From: Halopelagius longus
GTDB taxonomy: Archaea > Halobacteriota > Halobacteria > Halobacteriales > Haloferacaceae
NCBI RefSeq assembly: GCF_900100875.1
Contig: NZ_FNKQ01000001.1
Span: 186,001 to 250,000, forward strand
Length of the DNA stretch: 64,000 bases
Reading direction: 5' to 3'
The first letter of the stretch is position 1, and each line of letters starts with the position of its first letter. Shown in pieces: positions 25,981-35,174 of this stretch. The notes under the pieces were generated by a model. It had not been told where the DNA came from, did no database searches, and worked only from the letters and a program-made list of their open reading frames with translations. The translations under genes and the position numbers were made by a program.

Positions 25981-26811
25981 TCAGAGGTCGTACACCTCGC
26001 CGTCCACGGCGAGGGGTTCCTCGAACGCCTCGTCGGGCGGGTAGAAGTGCGCCGTGTGGACGAGACGGGTCTCCGAGGCGTTCAGGTCGTCGGCCAGGGA
26101 GAGCGCGCCCTCTCTGGTCATGTGCTTCGTCCCGAACGTGCGCGGGACGCCGTTTTCGTCGTGGTGTTTCCCGCCGAGGGGGTGGTGTTCGCAGAGCGAC
26201 GCCGGGACGATGGCGTCCGCGAGAAAGAGGTCCGGGTCGCGGAGCACCTCGCGGGACTCCTCGGGGACGGCGTAGTTCGTATCGCCCGATACGGAGAGCT
26301 TCGCGCCCGTCTCGGGGTCTTCGACTGCGAGTCCGTAACAGAGAAGCGGCGGGTGTTCGACGGGGACGAGGGTCACGTCGAGGCCGCAGACGCGGAACGA
26401 CTCGAACGGCGCGTGCCCGTAGACGCCGACCTGTTCGAGGTAGTCGTACTTGTCTGCGACCGTCTCGGCGACGCTCTCGCCCGTCCGCGGGTCCGTCTCG
26501 TCGGCCGCGTGGACGGGCAACTCGTCGAAGACCCGGTAGGCGTTCCCGAGGCCGTCCACGTGGTCGAAGTGGACGTGCGTCACGACGCCCGCGTCCGGGA
26601 GCGGAACGTCCTGCGTCAGGAACTGGTGCCGGAAGTCCGGGCTGAAATCCACCAGCAACGACTCGTCGGTTCGCTCGTTCTCGACGTGGACGGAGAAGCG
26701 ACTGCGCTCGACGCCGCGTTCTCGCGCCGACCGGCAGGTGTCGCAGTCGCACCCGACGGTCGGCGTCCCCGTCGTATCGCCCGTACCGAGGAGAGTGACC
26801 CGCATCACCAC
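25981..26811 (-). CDS. MBL-fold metallo-hydrolase, PhnP-like
   Basis: 276 aa. The metallo-beta-lactamase motif HVHFDH spans residues 79-84. A CDCDTC cluster at 21-26 matches the zinc site of PhnP-type phosphodiesterases, and a later SGDTNY plus HTAHFY supply the remaining ligands. PhnP hydrolyses cyclic ribose phosphates, but no phosphonate genes are nearby. A general phosphodiesterase is the safest call. A start two codons later is possible. Confidence 0.82.
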   Translation of the reverse strand: MVMRVTLLGTGDTTGTPTVGCDCDTCRSARERGVERSRFSVHVENERTDESLLVDFSPDFRHQFLTQDVPLPDAGVVTHVHFDHVDGLGNAYRVFDELPVHAADETDPRTGESVAETVADKYDYLEQVGVYGHAPFESFRVCGLDVTLVPVEHPPLLCYGLAVEDPETGAKLSVSGDTNYAVPEESREVLRDPDLFLADAIVPASLCEHHPLGGKHHDENGVPRTFGTKHMTREGALSLADDLNASETRLVHTAHFYPPDEAFEEPLAVDGEVYDL

Positions 26812-26877
26812 GAGGTACGTTCCTGCCGGTTGATAAGCGTAGTCGATGCGTCCCGGTCGTCGGGTTCCTCGCCGGCG

Positions 26878-27804
26878 TCAGTCGCCCGCGCGCCCGACGG
26901 CCACCGCCGTGTCGCTGACCAACTCCGCTATCGCCCGGCGCTTGAGGACGACGAACCCGGCGAAGACGACGAGAAAGCCCAAAAGCGTCGCGGGCGTGAT
27001 GTTCTCGTCGAGTATCGCCACGCCGGCGACTGTCGCGACCACCGGCACGAGGTAGGCGACCAGCGACGTTTCGAGTGCGCCCTGCGTCTCCAGTAGGTGG
27101 AAGTAGATGGAGAAGGCGGCGGCGGTGGCGAAGACGCCGAGGTACGCCACCGCGGCCCCCGTTCGGAGGGTTGCCGGGAGCGAGAACGACTCGCCGAGGC
27201 CGACGCTGACGGCGTGGAGGAGCACCCCGCCGACGAGCATCGACCACCCCGAGAGCGCGGCGTTGTCCAGCGTCGGGCGCGCCCGTTGGACGAGGACGCC
27301 GCCCAACGCGACGCCGGCGACTTGGAGGAGGATGAGCAGTCGGCCGACGACTCTGTCGCCGAGCAGGTTCGCGGGGTCCGGCCGGACGATGAGGACGACG
27401 CCGAGGAAGCCGAGGGCGATGCCGACCGCTCCGACCGGCGAGACGCGTTCCTCCGGCAAGAGCCCCAACGCCCACAGCGACGTGGCGATGGGGACGAGGC
27501 TCTGCAGGATGGCGGCCACCCCGCTCGGAACCGTCTGCTGGCCGACGAACAGGAAGGCGTTCATCCCGACGAGGAAGACGCCGCCCGCGAGGACGGCCGC
27601 GACGTTCGCGCGGTCCGCGGGCCGCCACGTCGCGCCGCTTGCGAGGGCGTAGCCCAACAGGAGCACCGCCCCGAGGTCGTAGCGGAACGCCGCGAACAGC
27701 ACCGGTTCGAGCGATTCGAGGCCGACGGAGATGGCGAGAAAGGAGAACCCCCAGAGGGTCGCGAGCGTCCCGAACAGGCCGACGGTGGCGAGGCGGCGGT
27801 TCAC
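26878..27804 (-). CDS. EamA-type drug/metabolite transporter
   Basis: 308 aa with ten predicted transmembrane helices arranged as two EamA repeats (about 10-140 and 155-290). The first repeat carries WGFSFLAISVGLE, the second IAVSIYFHLLETQG-type helices and the closing PATLLGFLVVFAGFVVLKRR. Such proteins export small metabolites or amino acids; the substrate is not inferable. It follows the metallo-hydrolase gene on the same strand by 66 bases. Confidence 0.88.
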   Translation of the reverse strand: MNRRLATVGLFGTLATLWGFSFLAISVGLESLEPVLFAAFRYDLGAVLLLGYALASGATWRPADRANVAAVLAGGVFLVGMNAFLFVGQQTVPSGVAAILQSLVPIATSLWALGLLPEERVSPVGAVGIALGFLGVVLIVRPDPANLLGDRVVGRLLILLQVAGVALGGVLVQRARPTLDNAALSGWSMLVGGVLLHAVSVGLGESFSLPATLRTGAAVAYLGVFATAAAFSIYFHLLETQGALETSLVAYLVPVVATVAGVAILDENITPATLLGFLVVFAGFVVLKRRAIAELVSDTAVAVGRAGD

Positions 27805-27858
27805 GGACGTACGACCGTCCGCCGGACAATTAGGCGTCTCGGTTCGGCGGTCGGCGCG

Positions 27859-28503
27859 TCACGCGTAGTGTCGCTCGGAGTACCGAACCCGCGTCGGGAC
27901 GGTTCGCGTCGCCGTCCGGCCGTCGAGCGTCACCGTCGCGGTCACCTCCCGCGGCGTCGCGGCGACCAGTCGGTCGAAGGCGGCGTTCGTCTCGCTCACT
28001 TTCTCCCCGTCGCGGTCGTACGTGACGACGTACTCGACGCTGACGAAAAGTCCGTCGTCCCCGGCGGTGACGCCGACGGACGCGCCGCCGTTCCCGTCCA
28101 GTTCGTCGGCGAGTCTCTCCGCCACCGCCTTCGAAGCGACGGTGGCGCACTCCGCCTCGGCCCACCGCTCCCACGGTATCTCCTCGTAGACGGGTTCGCG
28201 TTCGGGCGGTTCCGACCCGTTCACCACCGCCTCGTGGTTCGCGTGGCGGTAGGCGGCGACTATCCGCACCGTCTCGTTCTCGGGGACGTACGCCACGTCT
28301 TCGACGGTCTTCGAGACCGAGACGGGGTCGGCTTCGCCGGGCGTCGGGTCCGGCGTCGGTTCGCCGTCGGTCGTCGGTTCGTCTCGGTTCGTCCCGTCGT
28401 CGCCGCGGTTCGATGCGGTCGGCGCGCCGCCGAGGCACCCGCCGAGAACGGTGCTACCGAGGCAGGCGAATCCGCCGACGAACGCGCGTCTGGTGGAGGG
28501 CAT
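27859..28503 (-). CDS. Tat lipoprotein of unknown function
   Basis: 214 aa. Signal RRAFVGGFACLGSTVLGGC ends in a lipobox Cys at about residue 23, followed by a Thr/Asp/Pro linker typical of surface-anchored haloarchaeal proteins. The mature part has a helix with AECATVASKAVAERLADEL and beta strands with SVEYVVTYDRDGE. No enzymatic motif seen. The neighbours do not suggest a role. Confidence 0.68.
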   Translation of the reverse strand: MPSTRRAFVGGFACLGSTVLGGCLGGAPTASNRGDDGTNRDEPTTDGEPTPDPTPGEADPVSVSKTVEDVAYVPENETVRIVAAYRHANHEAVVNGSEPPEREPVYEEIPWERWAEAECATVASKAVAERLADELDGNGGASVGVTAGDDGLFVSVEYVVTYDRDGEKVSETNAAFDRLVAATPREVTATVTLDGRTATRTVPTRVRYSERHYA

Positions 28504-28574
28504 CGCTCGCCGGTTCCCGACCGCCTGCTAAGTACTTTGTCGAGAAAAGGGGCGAAACCCCACCGCACGTCGCC

Positions 28575-29948
28575 TCAGTCGTGGTCGTGACTGTGGTCGT
28601 GGTCGTGGTCGTGAGCGCCGCCGTCGCCCGCGACCAACTGCTCGCCGTCGGACATCATGTCCATGTTCTTCAGGTTGTCTCGCTCCTCGAAGTCCTCGAC
28701 GGCGTCCAAGATGTCCTCCTGCGTGAGCGACATCCGCTCTTCGGTGAGGGCTTCGAGGACGGCTTCCCGCATCACCATCCGGAGGTCAGAGCCGGTGAGG
28801 CCCTCCGTCCGGTCGGCGACGGATTCGGGGTCGAACTCCGCGACGTCCATCCGTCTGGTGATGATGCGGAGGATGTCCGCGCGCATGTCGCGGTCCGGTT
28901 TCGGGAAGTTCACGATCTCGTCGAAGCGACGCCACGCCGCGGAGTCGAGTTGGTCCGGGTGATTGGTCGCGCCGATGAGGATGACCTCGTCGCGGATGAG
29001 CGAGATGTCGTCGATGCTCTTCAGCAAGGTGTTGACCGCCCGCTTGAGCGCCGCGTGCTCGTCCGACCGGCGGGTCTTCGCCACGGAGTCGAACTCGTCG
29101 ATGAAGAGGATACAGGGCGACAGTCGCTTGGCCACCTCGAACGTCTTCTCGACGTTCTTGGCCGTCTCCCCGAGATACTGGCTCGTTATCATCGAGAGCT
29201 TCACCTCGACGAACGGGAGCCCGAGTTCGTGGGCGAGAGCGCGGGTGACGGTGGTCTTCCCGGTGCCCGGCGGCCCGACGAACAGTATCTTCCCTATCTC
29301 GCGGAGGCCGATCTCCGCGAGGTACTCGCGGTGTTCGATTGCCTTCATCAGCTTCTGTATCTCGCCCTCTTGGTCCTGCGTGAGGACCAAGTCCTGAAGG
29401 GTCATCTCTATCTCCTCCGGCGCGCGGACCTGCACCAAGTCGAGCATCTCCGCGTCCTCCTCCTCGTCGAAGTACTCGTCGAGGAGGCTGTCTATCCAGA
29501 CGCGGTCGGCCTGAATCGGCCGGGTGTGCTCCCGCGCCTCGGCGTGGGTCACGTCCACGTCGCCGCGGTCCTCGACGGTCGCCGCGATGGTGGGGTTCGT
29601 CTCCAACCGGTCGCGTTCGGCCCGGTCTAAGAACCACTCGGTCGCCATCTCGGGTTGCGTCAGCGAGATGCGCCCGGAGAACTCCTCGCGCTGCGTGAAC
29701 AGCAGGTCGGAGACGGCGTCCCACGGATGCTCGACGCCGGTTGCTTTCCTCGCCGTACTCTCGGTAACGACGAGGGGTCGTTCGATACCGATTGGGGCGT
29801 TCTCATCAGTGTCGGCGTCATCGTCCGGTTCCGCCCAGAACACTCGGCGGTACCGCGGCGGCAGGTCGTTCTCGTCCAACCCCCGGTTTTCCGTGTAGAG
29901 ATGAGCCGTGAGGAGAAATTCGACTACCTCGAGAGCCCGATTACTCAT
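28575..29948 (-). CDS. AAA ATPase with His/Asp-rich C-terminal tail
   Basis: 457 aa, started at MSNRALEVVE; upstream in-frame sequence is intergenic. Residues 1-190 are a haloarchaeal N-domain (FLLTAHLYTENRGLDE). The AAA module has Walker A GPPGTGKTT at 225-233, Walker B LFIDEFD at 281-287, sensor 1 GATNHPDQ and an Arg-finger region. The last 12-13 residues alternate His and Asp. It resembles SpoVK/Vps4-type membrane- or protein-remodelling ATPases; the tail looks like a divalent-metal-binding extension. Substrate unknown. Confidence 0.82.
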   Translation of the reverse strand: MSNRALEVVEFLLTAHLYTENRGLDENDLPPRYRRVFWAEPDDDADTDENAPIGIERPLVVTESTARKATGVEHPWDAVSDLLFTQREEFSGRISLTQPEMATEWFLDRAERDRLETNPTIAATVEDRGDVDVTHAEAREHTRPIQADRVWIDSLLDEYFDEEEDAEMLDLVQVRAPEEIEMTLQDLVLTQDQEGEIQKLMKAIEHREYLAEIGLREIGKILFVGPPGTGKTTVTRALAHELGLPFVEVKLSMITSQYLGETAKNVEKTFEVAKRLSPCILFIDEFDSVAKTRRSDEHAALKRAVNTLLKSIDDISLIRDEVILIGATNHPDQLDSAAWRRFDEIVNFPKPDRDMRADILRIITRRMDVAEFDPESVADRTEGLTGSDLRMVMREAVLEALTEERMSLTQEDILDAVEDFEERDNLKNMDMMSDGEQLVAGDGGAHDHDHDHSHDHD

Positions 29949-30142
29949 CCGTAAGAAGTTGCCGCCACGAACGCTTAAGACCGTCGAAGGGAAGACGCGA
30001 GCGACCCCCGTGCCACCGCTCCTCCCGCCGCCGTCGCCGGCTCGAATCCCCTTATACCGATAATACCTCACCAAGGTCTGCGGGTGACTCCCCCACACTT
30101 CACGACCGACTTATTTGTTCAAAGATTAGCGATTTATACCTG

Positions 30143-30170
30143 CATACGTCCCGTTATATCGTGAATCGGT
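30143..30170 (+). promoter_or_regulatory. upstream motif of nasA shared with nasD
   Basis: CATACGTCC, then TTATA two bases later, CG, and TGAATCGGT. The same order occurs before nasD at 33231-33259 with different spacing. A TGTAATAT box at about 30203-30210 sits 25 bases before the GTG at 30232, as in leaderless promoters. Candidate binding site for the nitrogen or nitrate regulator. Confidence 0.45.
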
Positions 30171-30231
30171 CCATGTTCGAACAGATGTGTAGGCCAAAAC
30201 CGTGTAATATGGCGTCGGGGTGGTACCCGTG

Positions 30232-32355
30232 GTGAGACAGGTTTCGACCACGTGCATGCGGTGTGCGGTCGGATGCGGGCACGTCCACCGGGAGGTGGAG
30301 GACGGCACCGGTATCGAGTCCGTCCGCGGCGACCCCGCCCATCCGGTCAACCGCGGACTCGCCTGCGGGCGGGGAATCGACGAGTCCGCGAACCCCGGCG
30401 GCGATTGGTTGACCCGCCCTCTCGTCCGCCGCGACGACGAACTCGTCCCGACGACGTGGGAGAACGCCCTCTCCGTCGCCGCGGTGCGCCTCCGGGAGGC
30501 GCGCGAGTCCGACCCCGACGAGGTGGCGGTGCTCGGAAGCGGTCAGCAGACGAACGAGGCGGCGTACGCCCTCGGGAAACTCGCCCGCGGCGGTCTCGGG
30601 ACGCGGATGTACGACGCGAACACGACGCTCTGCATGGCGAGTGCGGTCACGGCGTACTACAACGCGTTCGGAAGCGACGCGCCGCCGCCGACGTACGACG
30701 ACGTCCCCGAGGCCGACGTTCACGTCGTCTGGGGCGCGAACCCCGCCGTCGCCCACCCCGTGCTGTTCCGGTGGATAGCCGACGCCGCCACGGACGGCCG
30801 ACTCGTCGTCGTGGACCCGGTGGAGACGAAGACGGTCGGGTTCGCCGACGACCACGTCCAACTCGCGCCGGGCGGCGACTTGGCCCTCGCGAAGGCGGTC
30901 CTCGCCCGACTGGTCGAGACGGACCGCGTCGACGAGGCGTTCGTCGCCGAGAACGTCGAGGGGTTCGACGAACTCCGCGAGTCGCTTCCGCCCGTCGAGG
31001 CCGCCGCCGACGCCGCGGGCGTCGGACTCGACGCGGTCGACCTCCTCGCGGAGGCCCTCGAACGCCGGACGCTCGTCTACTGGGGCATGGGCGTCAACCA
31101 GAGCGTTCGCGGGACGGCGACGGCGGGTGCACTCGTGGACCTCTGTCTCGCCTCCGGCAACCTCGGCCCCGGGTCCGGTCCGTTCTCGCTGACGGGACAG
31201 GCCAACTCCATGGGGACGCGGGTCTGTTCCTCGAAGGGGACCTGGCCGGGTCACCGCGACTTCGAGGACCCCGCGGAACGGCGCACCGTCGCCGACGCGT
31301 GGGACGTTCCGGTCGAACGCCTCCCCGACGACGCCGGCCCCGGTCCGGTGGGCATCTTCGACTCCGACCCCTCGGTCGTCTGGACCGTCGCCACCAACCC
31401 CGCCGCCGGGTTCCCCGACGCGAACCGGGCGCGGGCGGTTCTCGACGACGCGTTCCTCGTCGCGCAGGACGCCTTCCGGACGGAGACGACCGACCTTGCG
31501 GACGTGGTGCTTCCTGCCGCGACGTGGGGCGAACAGGGCGGGACGACGATGAACATGGAGCGGACCGTATCGCGCGTCCGCGCCGCGACGGACATCCCGA
31601 CCGGCGTCCGGACGGACCTCGACGTAATCGCGGGCGTGGCCCGCCGCGTCTCGCCGGGTCTGCTCCCGAAACCGCCCGTCGAACCCGAGGCGGTGTTCGA
31701 CGAGTTCCGGGAACTCACCGCCGGGACGAAGGCCGACTGCGCCGGCATCTCCTACGAGAGACTGGAGGCGGAGGGCGCGGTTCGGTGGCCCGCGCCGACG
31801 CCCGACGACGCCGGCGGGTACCGCTACCGGACCGACGACGGGTGGTCCTTCGAGACGCCCTCCGGGACGGCGCGCGTCTCGACGGTGGCGTTCGACGCGC
31901 CGGACCTCCCCGAACCGGCCGACGACGACTACCCCCTCGTGCTCACCACCGCCCGCGAGGAGGACGGCTACAACACGGGCGTTCGTTCGCGGGACGTGGA
32001 CGACCCCGGCCCCCTCGAAGTCCGCGCCGCGCCGGCGACGATAGACGCCCACGCGGACGCACTCGACGCGTCGCCGGACGAGGCGGCCGGCGCCGGGGGC
32101 GACGCCGACGGCCGCCCGACGACGCTCGTGGACTCCCGGCGCGGGACCGTCGCGGGCGTCGTCGAGGCCGACGAGACGGTCCCCGAGGGGATGCTCTGGT
32201 GCAGCATCCACCACCCCGCGACGAACCGCCTCACCGTCCCCGCGGTTGACCCCCACTCGAAGGAGCCGAACTTCAAGCAGTGCGCCGTTCGCCTCCGCCA
32301 CCCGACGCAGGAGGCGAACCGAGGCGCGCCCTCCCCCGCGGAGGCGGGCGACTGA
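30232..32355 (+). CDS. nasA: assimilatory nitrate reductase
   Basis: 707 aa from the GTG at 30232, chosen because a TATA-like box lies 25 bases upstream; GTGs at 30220 and 30229 are alternatives. The N-terminal CMRCAVGC and a Cys 30 residues on form the 4Fe-4S site. DANTTLCMASAVTAYYNAFG, the molybdopterin segments (VVWGANPAV, GMGVNQS, GQANSMG) and a MoCo-binding C-terminus follow. It reduces nitrate to nitrite in the cytosol, with ferredoxin as the expected donor in haloarchaea. A Gly/Asp-rich insert lies around residue 615. No transporter gene follows it. Confidence 0.88.
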   Translation: MRQVSTTCMRCAVGCGHVHREVEDGTGIESVRGDPAHPVNRGLACGRGIDESANPGGDWLTRPLVRRDDELVPTTWENALSVAAVRLREARESDPDEVAVLGSGQQTNEAAYALGKLARGGLGTRMYDANTTLCMASAVTAYYNAFGSDAPPPTYDDVPEADVHVVWGANPAVAHPVLFRWIADAATDGRLVVVDPVETKTVGFADDHVQLAPGGDLALAKAVLARLVETDRVDEAFVAENVEGFDELRESLPPVEAAADAAGVGLDAVDLLAEALERRTLVYWGMGVNQSVRGTATAGALVDLCLASGNLGPGSGPFSLTGQANSMGTRVCSSKGTWPGHRDFEDPAERRTVADAWDVPVERLPDDAGPGPVGIFDSDPSVVWTVATNPAAGFPDANRARAVLDDAFLVAQDAFRTETTDLADVVLPAATWGEQGGTTMNMERTVSRVRAATDIPTGVRTDLDVIAGVARRVSPGLLPKPPVEPEAVFDEFRELTAGTKADCAGISYERLEAEGAVRWPAPTPDDAGGYRYRTDDGWSFETPSGTARVSTVAFDAPDLPEPADDDYPLVLTTAREEDGYNTGVRSRDVDDPGPLEVRAAPATIDAHADALDASPDEAAGAGGDADGRPTTLVDSRRGTVAGVVEADETVPEGMLWCSIHHPATNRLTVPAVDPHSKEPNFKQCAVRLRHPTQEANRGAPSPAEAGD

Positions 32356-32440
32356 TGCCGGTGAGGTACCCGACGACGTGCCGGTTCCGAAGGTACCCTC
32401 TCGGCGGCGCGGCGTCCCGACGGACCCCGAGACGGAACCG

Positions 32441-33094
32441 ATGACGGCCGAGGAGACGATTGACGCCTCCGACGCGCGTCGAATCGACGTGGGGACCGCC
32501 GGCGTGATTCTCGCGGGCGGCCGTTCCACGCGCTTCGACGGCGGCGACAAGGCCCTCGCGTCGGTGGACGGCGTCCCGTTGGTCGTCCGCGCCGCCGACG
32601 CGGTCGAACCGCTCTCGGATCACCTCGTCGTCAACTGCCGGGACGACCAACGCGACGCCCTCGCCGACGCCCTCGCGGCGGTTTCGATCCCGACGACGTT
32701 CGCGCCCGACCCCATGGCGGACCGCGGTCCGCTGTTCGGCCTGCGAACGGCGCTCAGACACGCCGACGCTCGGTACGCTGTAGTCGTCCCCTGCGACATG
32801 CCGGCGCTGACGACGGCGTTTCTCGCTCACCTCGCCGCCCGCGCAGAGGGGTCGACGGGCGCCGCGGTGCGGTGGGACGGCGCCGTCGAACCGCTTCCGT
32901 TGGCGGTCCACGTCCGCGCCGGAGAGGTGGCCTGCACGGAGACGCTCCGGGACGGCCGACACGACCTACGGAGCCTCGTCGAGGCGCTTTCGCCCGCCTT
33001 CGTCTCGGAGTCGACCGCCGCCGCCCACGGCGCGCCGGCTATCCTCCGAGACGTGGATACGCGCGCCGACCTCGGGTCCGTCGCGCGCGAGTGA
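32441..33094 (+). CDS. mobA: MobA-like molybdenum cofactor guanylyltransferase (NasC)
   Basis: 217 aa starting Met-Thr-Ala-Glu-Glu; a GTG 21 codons earlier is also open. GVILAGGRSTRFDGGDKALA is the MobA nucleotide-binding loop, followed by RGPLFGLRTAL and VVPCDMPAL. MobA links GMP to molybdopterin, forming the bis-MGD cofactor needed by NasA. In Haloferax mediterranei a MobA-like protein (NasC) is part of the nas operon, so placement after nasA fits. 85 bases separate it from nasA. Confidence 0.85.
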   Translation: MTAEETIDASDARRIDVGTAGVILAGGRSTRFDGGDKALASVDGVPLVVRAADAVEPLSDHLVVNCRDDQRDALADALAAVSIPTTFAPDPMADRGPLFGLRTALRHADARYAVVVPCDMPALTTAFLAHLAARAEGSTGAAVRWDGAVEPLPLAVHVRAGEVACTETLRDGRHDLRSLVEALSPAFVSESTAAAHGAPAILRDVDTRADLGSVARE

Positions 33095-33403
33095 CGGGCC
33101 GGTCCTCCCCGACCCCCTTCTTCGATGCGCTCCTCGGTACGTCGAACTCCGCGCTCTCCGCGCAGAATTGTTAATCATATTTCATTACCTTCAGTTGAGG
33201 ATGTACACTTCGAGGCAGAAAAACTGGAATCATACGTCCTTATACGCTACTGAATTGGTTATAAATAGGAGGAATGTCGAATTATCTAGCCATATGTTTG
33301 GTTTTTCAACGGTTAATACTATGTGCGTGGCTGCCACAGGCACGACCACGAATGAACGTCCAGACGACGCAACGCAAGACGGAGAAACCGTCGGTGATTC
33401 GCG
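33095..33403. other. AT-rich promoter region upstream of nasD
   Basis: 309 bases, clearly AT-richer than the surroundings. Holds the shared nas motif (33231-33259), a TTATAAAT box at 33259-33266 and a second TTAATACT box at about 33313-33320. A 46-codon reading frame from ATG 33274 ends inside the nasD start at 33414. nasD therefore appears to have its own promoter, as reported for H. mediterranei. Confidence 0.55.
33231..33266 (+). promoter_or_regulatory. nas motif and TATA box upstream of nasD
   Basis: CATACGTCC, TTATACG, four bases, TGAATTGGT (33231-33259), running straight into TTATAAAT (33259-33266). The first parts repeat the sequence before nasA at 30143-30170. The overlap with the TATA box would let a bound protein control promoter access. 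Confidence 0.5.
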
Positions 33404-35170
33404 ATGGCGCATAAGAAAGAGAAATTCAAGGAGGAACTGTACGGCGACGCCGTCCGCGAGAAGATTCTGGAGTTCGCCGCGGAGGGGTGGGAGTCCATCC
33501 CCGAGGACGAACGCGAAGAGTGGTTCACCCGGTTCAAGTTCTGGGGCATCTTCCACCAGCGCACCGGGCAGGAAGGGTACTTCATGATGCGGTTGACGAA
33601 CGCGGACGGTCGCCTGAAACCCGGCCAACTCCGCGCGATAGCCGAGGTGGCCCGCGACTACGCGAAAGGCCCCGTCTCGAACCCCGAGTTCGGAAACGGG
33701 TGGCTCGACCTGACGACGCGGCAGTCGGTCCAACTGCACTGGATTCGCCTCTCGGACGTCCCCGACATCTGGGAGAAACTGGAGTCCGCGGGCGTCTCGA
33801 CGCGTTCGGCCGGCGGCGACACGATGCGCAACATCGTCGGCTGTCCGGTCGCCGGCAAGGACGCCGAGGAACTCGTGGACACGACGCCCCTCTTGGACCG
33901 CTTCCAGGAGGAACTCCGCGGCGACGACGCCCTCGCGAACATGCCGCGGAAGTTCAACATCAGCGTCACGGGCTGTCACGAGGGCTGCGCCCAAGACAGC
34001 ATCAACGACGTGGGACTGGAACCCGCGCGCAAGGAGGTGGCGGGCGAGGAAGTCCTCGGCTTCAACGTCCGCGTCGGCGGCGGCCTCGGCGGCAGGGAAC
34101 CCCGCGTCGCCCGCCCTCTCGACGTGTTCGTCGCGGACGAAGACGAGGCCTACGAGGTGGTCCGCGGCTTCGTGGAACTGTACCACGACCACGGCGACCG
34201 GGACGTTCGCTCGAAGAACCGGACGCGCTTCTTCGTGGACGAAGAGGGTCCCGAGACCATCCGCGAACTGCTTCAGGAGGAGTACGTGGACTTCGAACTC
34301 CGACGCGCGGGCGAGGACATCCGCGAGGAGTACACGTACAACGCCGGTCGTCCGCCCGAGGCGGGGAAGGCCGACCACGTCGGCGTCCACGACCAGAAGG
34401 ACGGGCGGAACTACGTCGGTCTGAGCGTCCCCGTCGGGCGCATCCCCGCCGAGGACGCCATCGAACTCGCCGACTTGGCGGACGAGTACGGCTCCGGCGA
34501 GGTTCGACTCACCCGTCGGCAGAACCCCCTCGTGATGGACGTGCCCGACGACGAACTCGACGCCCTACTCGCGGAACCGCTCTTGGAGACGTACAAACCG
34601 GAGCCGAACCCGTTCACCCGCGGCGCGGTGGCGTGTACCGGCACGGAGTTCTGCTCGTTGGCGCTGACCGAGACGAAGGCGCGGATGGCGCTTCTGCTCA
34701 GGTGGCTCGACGCGAACGTGGACCTGCCGGACGACGCGGGGCCCGTCAAGATCCACTACTCGGGCTGTACCGCCGACTGCGGGCAGGCCAACACCGCCGA
34801 CATCGGTCTGTTCGGCATGCGCGCCCGGAAGGACGGCCAGATGGTCGAGGCGTTGGACATCGGCGTCGGCGGCGGCGTCGGCGAGGACCCCTCCTTCGTC
34901 GAGTGGATTCGCCAACGCGTCCCCGCCGACGAGGCGCCCGGCGCGATACGGAACCTGCTCGAAGGGTTCGCCGCCCACCGCGAGGAGGGCCAGACGTTCC
35001 GCGAGTGGGTCGAGTCGGTCGGCACCGAATCCCTCGTGGAACTCGCCGAACCCGAGGAGACGGACTACGAGGACCCGTACATGTACGACGCCAAGCAGGC
35101 GTGGTACCCGTTCGCCGAGGACGACGAAGCGTCGTCGGCGAGTGAGGCGGCGGGAACGGCGGACGACTGA
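33404..35170 (+). CDS. nasD: ferredoxin-dependent nitrite reductase
   Basis: 588 aa siroheme enzyme with two ferredoxin-like half domains, an RQNPLVMDVP linker region, and the paired Fe-S/siroheme motifs CTGTEFC and SGCTADC. Blocks GYFMMRLTNADGRL, TTRQSVQLHW and GCHEGCAQDSIND are nitrite/sulfite reductase signatures. It reduces nitrite to ammonium, completing the pathway begun by NasA. The last 30 residues are an acidic/Ala tail. Linkage to nasA-mobA makes nitrite, not sulfite, the likely substrate. Confidence 0.92.
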   Translation: MAHKKEKFKEELYGDAVREKILEFAAEGWESIPEDEREEWFTRFKFWGIFHQRTGQEGYFMMRLTNADGRLKPGQLRAIAEVARDYAKGPVSNPEFGNGWLDLTTRQSVQLHWIRLSDVPDIWEKLESAGVSTRSAGGDTMRNIVGCPVAGKDAEELVDTTPLLDRFQEELRGDDALANMPRKFNISVTGCHEGCAQDSINDVGLEPARKEVAGEEVLGFNVRVGGGLGGREPRVARPLDVFVADEDEAYEVVRGFVELYHDHGDRDVRSKNRTRFFVDEEGPETIRELLQEEYVDFELRRAGEDIREEYTYNAGRPPEAGKADHVGVHDQKDGRNYVGLSVPVGRIPAEDAIELADLADEYGSGEVRLTRRQNPLVMDVPDDELDALLAEPLLETYKPEPNPFTRGAVACTGTEFCSLALTETKARMALLLRWLDANVDLPDDAGPVKIHYSGCTADCGQANTADIGLFGMRARKDGQMVEALDIGVGGGVGEDPSFVEWIRQRVPADEAPGAIRNLLEGFAAHREEGQTFREWVESVGTESLVELAEPEETDYEDPYMYDAKQAWYPFAEDDEASSASEAAGTADD

Positions 35171-35174
35171 GACG

